Assembly: GCA_044228685.1 (NCBI GenBank)
Contig: JBGAUL010000015.1
Location: 1-64,000, forward strand
Length of the DNA stretch: 64,000 nucleotides
Reading direction: 5' to 3'
From: JBBATK01 sp044228685
GTDB lineage: Bacteria > Bacteroidota > Ignavibacteria > Kapaibacteriales > NICIL-2
Below, one piece after another: positions 1-8,900 of this stretch. Made by a program: the position numbers and the translations under genes. Under the pieces are notes generated by a model. The model saw nothing but the letters and a program-made list of their open reading frames with translations. It searched no databases and was not told where the DNA came from. Position 1 is the stretch's first letter; every line of letters begins with the position of its first letter.

Positions 1-39
1 CACACACACGAACGCACACACACACGAACCATCGCGGAT

Positions 40-150
40 GTAGGGGAGGCGCCAGCCTCCCGCACAAACGAACGGTCCACCACCACCGTAGGGGAGGCGC
101 TAGCCTCCCGCCACACGCACGACAATGTAGGGGAGGCGCCAGCCTCCCGC
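40..150 (+). repeat. REP-like palindrome array, left flank of the RAYT gene (3 copies)
   Basis: Three 24-base elements lie at 40-63, 88-111 and 127-150, all in the same orientation. Each reads GTAG, then the arm GGGAGGC, a four-base loop (GCCA or GCTA), the arm GCCTCCC and a final GC. REP sequences recognised by REP-associated tyrosine transposases classically have a GTAG tetranucleotide just 5' of a hairpin, and the adjacent gene at 304-783 encodes such an enzyme. Relative to that gene these copies sit on its 3' side, inverted with respect to the six copies on its 5' side. Confidence 0.85.
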
Positions 151-157
151 CACACAC

Positions 158-250
158 GAACGTCCCACACACGCGAACGCCCACACACACGAACGCCCAC
201 ACACACGAACGCCCACACAAACGAACGTCCCACACACACGAACGCCCACC
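158..250. repeat. Short tandem repeat, period about 16-17 bases
   Basis: About six imperfect units of the type GAACGCCCACACACAC run head to tail between the left REP copies and the RAYT gene. The same words, reverse-complemented (GTGGGACGTGCG), form the spacers of the right REP array, so the repeat is probably derived from the REP spacer sequence. No coding or regulatory role is visible. Confidence 0.7.
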
Positions 251-303
251 ACCACCTACACATCACCATAGGTTAGATGCCCACCCACCGCATGCAACCA
301 CCC

Positions 304-783
304 TCACAATCTCCCTTCCGCATGTTTTCTACTCCATCGTCTCGGATTATTGATGATGTACTTTCTGATCCTCTCAAGCTCCCCATTATCCCGAACGATG
401 TGATCATGGAATGATCGTTGCCATATAAATCGATGCCACCCGGCTTCTCGAATTCTCTTCGAGCTATTTGCTTTTAGCGAGCCAATGAGTGAAGACAAAG
501 ATTTCGGAGCATGATCAATTGGGTATTGAGTAGGCAGATGGAGAATGCCATGTATGTGATCCGGCATAATGATGAACTCATCCATCGGTTTTAGATAGGA
601 ATAGGTGTCGTGAAGCCACTGCCAGTTGTCCTGCACAATGTTTCCGTACTGCGTCAAATTCACTTCATCGCCTACGATGATAGAGAGCTGATGCGTCTTG
701 TCTTGGATACGACTCGTAAAGAAGTAATAGGCTGATCTTGAGTAATCATGGTTACTCAAACGAAGATTGACTCGCTGTTTCAT
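304..783 (-). CDS. REP-associated tyrosine transposase (RAYT, IS200-like Y1 family)
   Basis: This 159-residue protein belongs to the Y1 HUH nuclease superfamily, which nicks single-stranded DNA through a tyrosine-DNA link. The paired histidines are in MPDHIHGIL (H76, H78). The catalytic tyrosine is best placed at Y142 in KYIINNPRRW, preceded by the RAYT-type motif WQRSFHDHIVRD at 121-132. It is full length for the small RAYT class and looks intact. It is flanked on both sides by palindromes carrying the 5' GTAG expected of RAYT substrates, three copies downstream and six upstream in opposite orientation. RAYTs are usually single-copy domesticated genes that maintain or spread REPs rather than self-mobile IS elements, and no terminal repeats or target duplication were seen here. 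The family call is secure; current activity is inferred. Confidence 0.9.
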   Translation of the reverse strand: MKQRVNLRLSNHDYSRSAYYFFTSRIQDKTHQLSIIVGDEVNLTQYGNIVQDNWQWLHDTYSYLKPMDEFIIMPDHIHGILHLPTQYPIDHAPKSLSSLIGSLKANSSKRIREAGWHRFIWQRSFHDHIVRDNGELERIRKYIINNPRRWSRKHAEGRL

Positions 784-1488
784 GGTGGTGGTTACGAAAG
801 GTTGGTTGAAGGTTAATGATGCGAGCGGACAGCAAAACTGCTGACCATTTTGAGCAGTAAAACAGGTGTGGAATAGTTTCGATTATTGGTGTTTTGGACA
901 TCGTCGTGACGTGATTTTTTCAACGTGTGATTGGGCTAAGGAGATTGGTGATGGGGTGGTGCGAATGAATTACGGGGATGTGCGTGGGTGTGGGATCTGG
1001 CGCCGACCGTACGTGCGTGGTGGGACGTGCGGGTGGCGGGAGGCTGGCGCATCCCCTACATTCGTGGTGGGACGTGCGGGTGTGCGGGAGGCTCGCGCCT
1101 CCCCTACATTCGTGGTGGGACGTGCGCGTGGCGGGAGGCTCGCGCCTCCCCTACATTGCCGTGCGTGTGGCGGGAGGCTCGCGCCTCCCCTACATTGGTG
1201 GTGGGACGTGCGTGGGTGCGGGAGGCGTGCGCCTCCCCTACATTGTCGTGCGTGGATGCGAGAGGCGTTCGCCTCCCCTACAATACGATTGGTTGTTCCT
1301 ATCTGTTGGTCTTATTCAAATACCCGGATACAATTCCACCTCGATTCCTATTTTCGTAGTGGCTACTTATGGGAACGCCGCGGCGCAGCATCAGCCCTTG
1401 ATTGCGGGGCTGCGGCAGTAGTCTACGAGAGCAGCATCTCGGACCCGATCACTTCGATTGTCTTCACTTAACATATACCGGGAGCACT
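784..1488. other. Gene-free stretch between RAYT and mraY
   Basis: It contains the six-copy REP array in its middle. The flanks at 784-1035 and 1282-1488 hold no convincing gene. The last part should contain the mraY promoter; a GGAG ribosome-binding site precedes the ATG at 1489. Three overlapping open frames exist here, but they merely read through the repeats in different frames. Confidence 0.6.
1036..1281 (-). repeat. REP-like palindrome array, right flank of the RAYT gene (6 copies)
   Basis: Six copies of the GTAG-headed palindrome lie at 1036-1059, 1084-1107, 1131-1154, 1170-1193, 1218-1241 and 1258-1281, all on the minus strand and opposite to the left array. Spacing start to start is 39 to 48 bases, and several spacers share the words ATTCGTGGTGGGACGTGCG. 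The stem GGGAGGC/GCCTCCC is nearly invariant, while the loop varies (GCCA, GCGA, GCAC, GAAC). The last copy has a stem mismatch (GCCTCTC) and the first has GGGATGC. Open frames through this stretch are only translations of the repeat. Confidence 0.85.
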
Positions 1489-2619
1489 ATGCTCTACGTT
1501 CTGGCATTGTGGCTTGAAAAAAACTTTCAGCCACCGGGTATGGGCGTGTTTAAGTATGTGACTTTTCGTTCGGCAGCCGCGGCGATTACAGCTTTGCTGA
1601 TATCGTTTGTGGTGGGACCGCGCATCATTCGGGCTCTGCAGCGACGTCAGATGGGCGAGCAGCAGAAGCGTGAATTGACGGGCGTTGGGAATCACAACTT
1701 GAAAGCAGGAACGCCTACAATGGGTGGTTTGATTGTGCTTACGGCATTGCTCGTTCCGACGATGTTGTGGGCTAACATGACAAACGCCTATGTCATTCTC
1801 ATCGTGTTGGTGACAGCGTGGATGGGCTGTGTGGGTTTCCTCGACGACTATCTCAAAGTCGTGAAGAAGTTGCCAAAGGGTTTGATTGGTCGCTACAAAA
1901 TCGTTGGTCAAGTAAGCATTGGTTTGATCCTCGGTGGCGCCATCTACTTCTTTCCCGAAGCCTTCGATGATAGTTTGAGAGCGCTTAATACCTACACGAC
2001 GGTGCCTTTCGCAAAGCATATCAATTTCAATTTTGATTGGTTTTATATACCGATGGTGGTCATTGTTCTGACCGCCACTTCAAACGCCGTCAATCTTACC
2101 GATGGTCTCGACGGCTTGGCTATTGGAACGGTTGGTATATCCACGTTGACTCTTGCGCTTATCGCCTACTTCAGCGGTAATGCAGTCTTTGCCAATTATC
2201 TCAACATCATGCACCTGCGTGGTGCTGATGAACTGACTGTATTCTGCGCTGCCTTGGTAGGAGCGGCCATGGGCTTTCTATGGTTTAATTCATATCCGGC
2301 TCAAGTGTTCATGGGCGATACAGGTTCGCTGGCATTGGGCGGTGCGATTGGTGCGCTGTGCATTTTGATCAAGAAGGAATTTCTGCTGCCAATCGTTGGT
2401 GGAATTTTCTTCGCAGAAACATTGTCGGTTATTATCCAAGTGAGTTATTTCAAATACACGAAAAAGAAGTACGGTGAAGGACGGCGCATTTTCAAGATAG
2501 CACCGCTGCATCACCACTTTGAAAAATCAGGTTGGCATGAGTCGAAGATTGTGACGCGATTCTACATCGTTGGTATCATGCTGGCTATTGTAACAATGGC
2601 AACATTCAAGGTTCGATGA
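1489..2619 (+). CDS. mraY: Phospho-N-acetylmuramoyl-pentapeptide-transferase MraY
   Basis: This integral membrane enzyme transfers phospho-MurNAc-pentapeptide from UDP to undecaprenyl phosphate, giving lipid I for peptidoglycan synthesis. The 376-residue protein is polytopic. It has the Mg2+/substrate motif FLDDYLK (D119, D120), the signature NLTDGLDGLA from N202, and the HHHFEKSGW loop (H341-H343) typical of MraY rather than WecA. The ATG at 1489 was chosen over an upstream in-frame start because GGAG lies just before it and homology begins here. MraY normally sits inside the division/cell-wall cluster between murF and murD. Here it is alone, followed one base after its stop by a small exported protein, so the two are likely translationally coupled. 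Confidence 0.96.
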   Translation: MLYVLALWLEKNFQPPGMGVFKYVTFRSAAAAITALLISFVVGPRIIRALQRRQMGEQQKRELTGVGNHNLKAGTPTMGGLIVLTALLVPTMLWANMTNAYVILIVLVTAWMGCVGFLDDYLKVVKKLPKGLIGRYKIVGQVSIGLILGGAIYFFPEAFDDSLRALNTYTTVPFAKHINFNFDWFYIPMVVIVLTATSNAVNLTDGLDGLAIGTVGISTLTLALIAYFSGNAVFANYLNIMHLRGADELTVFCAALVGAAMGFLWFNSYPAQVFMGDTGSLALGGAIGALCILIKKEFLLPIVGGIFFAETLSVIIQVSYFKYTKKKYGEGRRIFKIAPLHHHFEKSGWHESKIVTRFYIVGIMLAIVTMATFKVR

Positions 2620-2620
2620 T

Positions 2621-3004
2621 ATGAAACACCTCATCCCTTCATATGTCAAGATACTGCTGATCTGCGTGAGTTGCGTGTTGCTCAGTCTGAGCCTGCACAA
2701 CTGCGCTTCCGCTGTCAAAGAATTTCCGCCGGATGCTTTTGTTGTCACAGGAAAGATGAATCCGGTGTCGGGCTCGAAGGCGATGAAAAACGACGAGTGC
2801 TGGGTTTTGGAAGCGGGTGAAGATCTGCGCTCGCTCAAATATTACCAGGTTGTCGGGCCCAAGGAAATGGTTGAACAGCTGCACGAAGAGGATATGTATG
2901 TGAAGATCCGCGTCGTGAGCCGTCCAACTGTTAAAACAAACTGTCCGGTCGGTGCCGTAGTCGAAGTACTGGAGATCATCGAGGCACGATCGAAGAAGAA
3001 TTGA
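2621..3004 (+). CDS. Small exported protein of unknown function, coupled to mraY
   Basis: The 127-residue protein has an N-terminal hydrophobic signal segment (about residues 8-26) ending in SLHNCASA. The cysteine could be a lipidation site, although LHNC is a poor lipobox. The mature part is small and mixed charge with two further cysteines (DECW, TNCPVG), and no family was recognised. Its ATG starts one base after the mraY stop codon, so it is almost certainly in the same transcript and probably acts in the envelope. A role in cell-wall synthesis would be guesswork. Confidence 0.7.
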   Translation: MKHLIPSYVKILLICVSCVLLSLSLHNCASAVKEFPPDAFVVTGKMNPVSGSKAMKNDECWVLEAGEDLRSLKYYQVVGPKEMVEQLHEEDMYVKIRVVSRPTVKTNCPVGAVVEVLEIIEARSKKN

Positions 3005-3297
3005 AAAGGCTAATGTTTTGAAGGATTTCAGGCCTTCCAGAGCGTGTTAACGCACTCATGAGACAAGTTTTGCACCAAGCCCAGCTTTGGTTCAAATTCA
3101 CTCAAAAAGTGTCGATATGTACGGAAATACTGAAGTCTGCCCGGATCTCTGCAATAATCTGAGATTGTCGTGCGTCGCTGTGCCTGGCAGAGCGCCAGAA
3201 GCCTCGCGACAATGACAACCTGATTGTAGATCTCCGTTGTATTTTGATTACGACCAAGCTCTTCGCGGCTTGCCACACACATTGAAAGGACAAGACT

Positions 3298-5814
3298 ATG
3301 GAAGGAAATTTTTCCAATCGGGTGCAGGATGTCATTCGTCTCAGTCGCGAAGAAGCGCTTCGCCTCGGACACGACTACATCGGCACAGAGCACTTGCTGC
3401 TCGGCATTATCCGCGAAGGCGAAGGAATCGCAGTTAAAATCCTGCGTAATCTGGGTGTAGACCTCTTCAAACTCAAGAAGTCCATCGAAGATACCGTTCG
3501 CTCTTCCAGCGGAACTCTCACCATCGGCAATATCCCGCTGACAAAGCAGGCTGAAAAGGTATTAAAAATCACCTACCTCGAAGCCAAACTCTATAAGTCA
3601 GACGTGATCGGCACAGAACACTTGCTGCTCTCCCTGCTGCGCGATGAAGACAACATTGCTGCTCAAATTCTCTCGCAATTCAGCGTGAGCTATGATGCAG
3701 TGCGTAAAGAACTCGACAATATCATTAGCGGAAAACCAAGCTCACCTTCACAGCGCGAACGCACCGCAACGGGCGGTCGCTCAAAGAAGGAACAAACCGA
3801 GCGCATCAAAACTCCGGTTCTCGACAACTTTGGTCGCGATCTTACCAAGCTGGCCGTTGAAGGCAAGCTCGATCCGGTCATTGGTCGTGAAAAGGAAATC
3901 GAACGTGTAGCACAAGTGCTCTCACGTCGCAAGAAGAACAATCCGGTGCTTATCGGTGAACCGGGTGTTGGTAAGACCGCAGTGGTTGAAGGTTTGGCTT
4001 TGCGCATCATTGAAAAGAAGGTATCACGTGTGCTCTTTGATAAGCGCATCGTCACCCTCGATCTTGCTGCATTGGTTGCCGGTACCAAGTACCGCGGTCA
4101 ATTCGAAGAACGTATGAAGGCAGTGATGAATGAGCTTGAAAAAGCAAAAGATGTCATTCTCTTCATCGATGAAATTCACACTATCGTTGGCGCCGGCGGC
4201 GCATCCGGTTCGTTGGACGCTTCCAACATGTTTAAACCGGCTCTGTCTCGCGGCGATATTCAGTGTATTGGTGCTACGACACTCGATGAGTATCGTCAGT
4301 ACATTGAAAAAGACGGCGCACTCGATCGTCGTTTCCAAAAGATCATGGTTGACCCGCCAAATGTTGATGAAGCAATTCAAATTCTTCGCAACATCAAGGA
4401 ACGCTATGAAGAACACCACAATGTTCGCTATTCAGATGTCGCTATCGTTCAATGCGTGAAGCTTGCCGATCGCTATATCACCGACCGTTTCCTTCCGGAC
4501 AAAGCTATTGACGTGCTGGATGAAGCAGGCGCACGCGTGCACTTGTCAAACATCAGCGTGCCGAAGGAAGTGTTGGAATTGGAAGCGAAGATTGAAGATG
4601 TGCGCGGACAAAAGAATAACGTGGTGAAGTCGCAGAACTTCGAAGAAGCTGCACGTCTGCGTGATCTGGAAAAGCGACTCCAAGCTGAACTCGAAACGGC
4701 AAAGGAAGAATGGGAAACGAAGTCTGCTGAAATGGTCTTCAACGTCGACGAAGAAAACGTCGCCGATGTGGTCGCCAGCATGACAGGTATCCCGGTCAAT
4801 CGCATTGCAGAATCTGAATCAGCGAAGCTCTTGAAGATGGCTGATGAATTGCGCGGCGTGGTTGTGGGACAAGATGAAGCGGTTCAGCAACTGGCTAAGG
4901 CTATTCGTCGCTCACGCGCAGGACTCAAAGATCCATCACGTCCAATTGCTTCCTTTATGTTCCTTGGACCAACCGGTGTTGGTAAAACGGAATTGGTGAA
5001 GGCATTGGCACGCTACATGTTCAACAGCGAAGACGCACTGATTCGTATCGATATGAGTGAGTACATGGAGAAATTCTCCGTGTCACGTCTCGTCGGCGCG
5101 CCTCCGGGCTACGTCGGCTACGAAGAAGGTGGTCAGCTCACTGAAAAGGTCCGTCGCAAACCATACAGCATTGTTCTTCTTGACGAAATTGAAAAGGCAC
5201 ATCCTGATGTATTTAATATACTCTTGCAAGTTTTTGATGATGGTATCCTGACCGATGGTCTTGGTCGTCGCGTTGACTTCAAGAACTGTATCATCATCAT
5301 GACATCCAATGTCGGTGTTCGTGATGTAAAGGCCGGCGGTCGTATCGGCTTCTCATCGTCAAACGCAAGCGCCGACAAGTACGAAGCAATGAAGAGCGTC
5401 GTGGAAGAATCCATGAAGCGCATGTTCAATCCTGAGTTCTTGAATCGTATTGATGATTACATCATCTTCCGTCATCTCAGCAAGGACGATATCTACAAGA
5501 TCATCGACCTGCAAATGGCGCAGTTGCTCAAGCGTATGGAAGCGAATGGCATGGCTATCGAATTGACGAAGACAGCCAAGGACTTCATCGCCGAAAAGGG
5601 CTACGATGAGAAGTATGGTGCACGTCCACTGCGTCGCGCACTGCAACGTCACATCGAAGACGAGCTCGCCGAAGAAGTGCTGAAAGGCACGCTGAAGGAA
5701 GGCATGAAAATCAAAGTTCGCTTTGACAAGAAGCAGAACAAATTGATCTTCAGCGAAGTCAAGCAAAAGGAAACTGAAGAGATTACCGAAACAGACGAAG
5801 CAGCTACTGAGTAG
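3298..5814 (+). CDS. clpC: ATP-dependent Clp protease ATP-binding subunit ClpC
   Basis: This is a Hsp100/Clp AAA+ unfoldase that feeds substrates to ClpP in the cytoplasm. The 838 residues show the order of ClpC: a double Clp-N domain (about 1-145), a first AAA+ module with Walker A GEPGVGKT at 220-227 and Walker B VILFIDEIH near 286, a UVR-type coiled segment near 440-475, a second AAA+ module with GPTGVGKT at 557-564, and the C-terminal D2-small domain. The UVR segment and the lack of a long ClpB middle domain favour ClpC over ClpB or ClpA. AAAGGA precedes the ATG. No clpP, mcsA/mcsB or ctsR is adjacent. A strong terminator follows. The acidic C-terminal tail (residues 820-838) is lineage-like decoration. 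Confidence 0.95.
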   Translation: MEGNFSNRVQDVIRLSREEALRLGHDYIGTEHLLLGIIREGEGIAVKILRNLGVDLFKLKKSIEDTVRSSSGTLTIGNIPLTKQAEKVLKITYLEAKLYKSDVIGTEHLLLSLLRDEDNIAAQILSQFSVSYDAVRKELDNIISGKPSSPSQRERTATGGRSKKEQTERIKTPVLDNFGRDLTKLAVEGKLDPVIGREKEIERVAQVLSRRKKNNPVLIGEPGVGKTAVVEGLALRIIEKKVSRVLFDKRIVTLDLAALVAGTKYRGQFEERMKAVMNELEKAKDVILFIDEIHTIVGAGGASGSLDASNMFKPALSRGDIQCIGATTLDEYRQYIEKDGALDRRFQKIMVDPPNVDEAIQILRNIKERYEEHHNVRYSDVAIVQCVKLADRYITDRFLPDKAIDVLDEAGARVHLSNISVPKEVLELEAKIEDVRGQKNNVVKSQNFEEAARLRDLEKRLQAELETAKEEWETKSAEMVFNVDEENVADVVASMTGIPVNRIAESESAKLLKMADELRGVVVGQDEAVQQLAKAIRRSRAGLKDPSRPIASFMFLGPTGVGKTELVKALARYMFNSEDALIRIDMSEYMEKFSVSRLVGAPPGYVGYEEGGQLTEKVRRKPYSIVLLDEIEKAHPDVFNILLQVFDDGILTDGLGRRVDFKNCIIIMTSNVGVRDVKAGGRIGFSSSNASADKYEAMKSVVEESMKRMFNPEFLNRIDDYIIFRHLSKDDIYKIIDLQMAQLLKRMEANGMAIELTKTAKDFIAEKGYDEKYGARPLRRALQRHIEDELAEEVLKGTLKEGMKIKVRFDKKQNKLIFSEVKQKETEEITETDEAATE

Positions 5815-5834
5815 TCTGAGTTTGGTATGAAATC

Positions 5835-5870
5835 AAAAGCCTGTCTTGTGTTTGCAAGACAGGCTTTTTT
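5835..5870 (+). terminator. Rho-independent terminator after clpC
   Basis: A perfect 14-base stem (5835-5848 with 5855-5868) and six-base loop TGTTTG is followed by a T run. The stem also starts with AAAA, so it can act in the opposite direction for the convergent gene ending at 5905. Confidence 0.92.
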
Positions 5871-5904
5871 GTTTTGATTTCTAATTACACCAGCTCTCTC
5901 GATC

Positions 5905-8900
5905 TCATCGATCGATGATCAAGCTCTTTGTCAACCACGTTCCGGCTGATTTGAGAACGAGCATGTATTCGCCATTGCTCAATGACGAGGTCGATAGTCG
6001 CAATTCATAGCTTCCAACTTTGTGTGCACCACTCACGAGCTTAGTCACTTCTTCGCCTCGCACATTGTATAACAACAACTCAGCTGCACCCTCGAAACCA
6101 ATGGTGTACTTCACGCTCAGCTCTGATGTTGTTGCCGGATTGGGTTGAATGGAAACGATGCCGAAACCGGTCGAGAGAATTTCAACCTGACGCAAATTCA
6201 AAGCACAGGCACTCAAGAGAATGTGTGAGTCGTTTGCGTCCTGTCCGGCGCAGTCTATGCGCAGTGAGCTAAAGGTCGCATCAACACTACACTTCAAACT
6301 CGAGACATTTGACAACAGCGTATGGAACGTTGGTTGTACGAGTTCTCCATCTGCAGAAATACTACTCGTCCCTCGCAAGCTGAAGTACGCATTCCCACTA
6401 TTGCTCGCACTTGAGTCATAGCCAACCGTCCAATCAGCCGGCAAGTTCTTGCCTCGCGCCACACTCTTATACTCCAATCCGCTCGGATCGTACGCAATGT
6501 GCAATCGCAAACTGTCTTTGATTTTGAGTTCGTTCCAATAGAGTGAACTCGCGCTGATTGGAATAGTGATCGTGGTATCAACTCGCGCTTGGTACAAGGA
6601 CTGCATTGAGAATTGCACATCACGCTTGTACGAAACAATCGGCACGCGAACAATTCGCAGTGAGTCTGTGAATTGAATTCCCAAGTCAACCCACGCTGCT
6701 CCGGCTTGATCCGGAATAACTGTCACAGCAAATTTCAGTGTGTCAGTTTTCGGATGCAGGATCATTGGTAATTGCGCTTTTGCGGCAACTAAATCCGATG
6801 CAGCGATAGTTGCATGATTCGTGTTTTGCAGCGAGATATCTGTCACACTGAGAATCACATCGCCTTCATTGGTGATACTCACCACGCTGCGACCACTATC
6901 GCAGGCAATGAAGGGATTAATCGGCGTTGTCAATATCTGCGGCTTAACGGCGCAGGGAATCATGGTAAGAGTAACTGATGAATCAACAAAGCAACCGGCA
7001 GCATTCATCACGCGGACGTGATAGGTCGTCGTCGTTTGCGGTGATGCAAGAGGTTGATCGCAGTCAGTACAACTCAGCGTTGGATCTGCTTGCCATTGAT
7101 ATTTCGTTCCACCTCCGACGTGCAGTTGCATTTGTTTTCCCAGACACAAGGTTGTGTCGGAGCTCAAGCTGATAATGGGTTGCGGACTAACATCGACCAT
7201 CACGCTATCCAATGCCTCGCAGCCAATACCCGTGCTAGCAAGCACATAGTAGGTTGTTTTGCCTACTGCAGGATGCGCTATGGCATCAGCGCATGTGTCA
7301 CAATCCAAGGTCGTTGTCGAACCGGTGCTCGAGCTCCATTGGAAACGAGCGTGACTGGTATCGCTAACGTGAATTGGAAGAGAATCGCCGAAGCACAGGG
7401 ATGTAACACCACGAGGCGTGACCTGTATATGCGGCGGCTGAACTGTTCGAATGTGCACGCTGATAGTGCTATCGCAGCCTCCCGGCGTGTGTAGGATGGC
7501 GTAATATGTGACATCCGGCGCCGAAGGACGTGCAACTGGATCCGGACAATTATAGCAACTCAAATCCGAGTTAGCGTTCCAGGCAATGGTTGTGCCCGGC
7601 GGATTAACCGTTGTTTGGATGTGCACTTGACCGCTCTTACACAGCACGGTGTCCAATGGAGTTGCAGTGAATATTGGTGAGGGTAGAACTGTGACGCGGA
7701 CGCTATCAGTCTTTGCGCATGGACCACTACCAACCGTCACATAGTAGGTTTTCGACACTGCAGTTCGCACGAAAGTGCTCGCGGAATCGGGATGCACAAA
7801 GTCACCTGCCGGACTCCATTGAATCTTCTTAGAATTCGTCGTCGCGCTGATGAAGATATTCTGTCCCGCGCATCCACTCAAGCTCGCCGGAACTTTCAAG
7901 GTCGTTGCTTGCACCAGCACATCCACGGTATCTCGCGAGATGCAGCCGGATGAATCACCGGTGAGAATGTAGCGCGTTGTGACGTTAGGTCGTGCCACGA
8001 CAGAACGACAAGTATCACAACTCAAGCCGGTTGAAGGCGTCCATTTTACTTTGCCACCGAAGGGACGTAGTTGAAAGACAGTGCTATCGCCCGGACAGAT
8101 TTCTCGATCAAGCAGTTGTCCTTCAATGCCGCGCGCAAACTTCACGCGAATTGAATCACGCGATTCGCAATCGGCGCTGTTGCCGTTGTGAGCAATGACG
8201 GTGTAGGTAATGGTTTGACCCGGACGTGGGATAACGAGTACGGATGGACAATTCGCGCAACTGAGTCCTGTTGCCGGAACCCACTGCAAACTTTGATAGG
8301 AACCAAGTGCATTCATCTGCAAGGCGGTTGATCCGCACAGAACTGTATCCGGAGCGATATCAACGGTGGACTTCGGCAAGACTGTGACTTTGATAGAATC
8401 AGTTTGCGTGCATCCGCTGCTATCGGTTGCAGTGTAGGTGAAGTAACGTGTGGCTGCCGGTTTGACAGTTGTCACCGGACAAGTCGCGCACGACACCGAT
8501 GCCGGCGGCGTCCATTGAATCGCCATCACTTTACCATTCACACGAATAATTGCTGAGTCACCTTTGAAGCACATGAACTGTGCCGGACCTGACTGAATCG
8601 CACTCGAGCCTCCGCCTACTTTTACCAGCACGGTATCAACCGTCACGCAGCCGAGCGAGTCCGTGATATATGCAACGTACTTTATCGTTGACTTCGGCTT
8701 CACCTTCGTCTTAATACACGTATCGCATCCTATACCAATATTCGGCGTCCAGCGCACTTGTTTGATACCGGCAGTTGGAGCAACAGTCAAAGGAATAGAA
8801 TCGCTGCTCGCGCAGATCTGCACCAGAGGTCCTGGCGCAACTTTGGCAGTAGCTCCTGTTCGAACATTCACCTGAACCGTATCGGTTGCCACGCAACCCG

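Noticed and set aside
304..783. RAYT gene as a complete IS200/IS605 element
   Set aside because: No tnpB, no subterminal hairpin pair specific to one element and no target insertion pattern; the REP arrays fit a domesticated RAYT.
1036..1281. Array that looks like a CRISPR (24-base repeats, 15-24-base spacers)
   Set aside because: Spacers are near-identical, repeats are perfect hairpins headed by GTAG, unit length is irregular, and no cas gene is present; RAYT association explains it better.
866..1471. Overlapping open frames of up to 201 codons through the right REP array
   Set aside because: They translate the repeat in all frames (ASPTFVVGRAGVREAR-like periodic text), have no ribosome-binding site and no family.
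1468..2019. 183-codon minus-strand frame inside mraY
   Set aside because: Shadow of mraY, whose catalytic motifs are intact.
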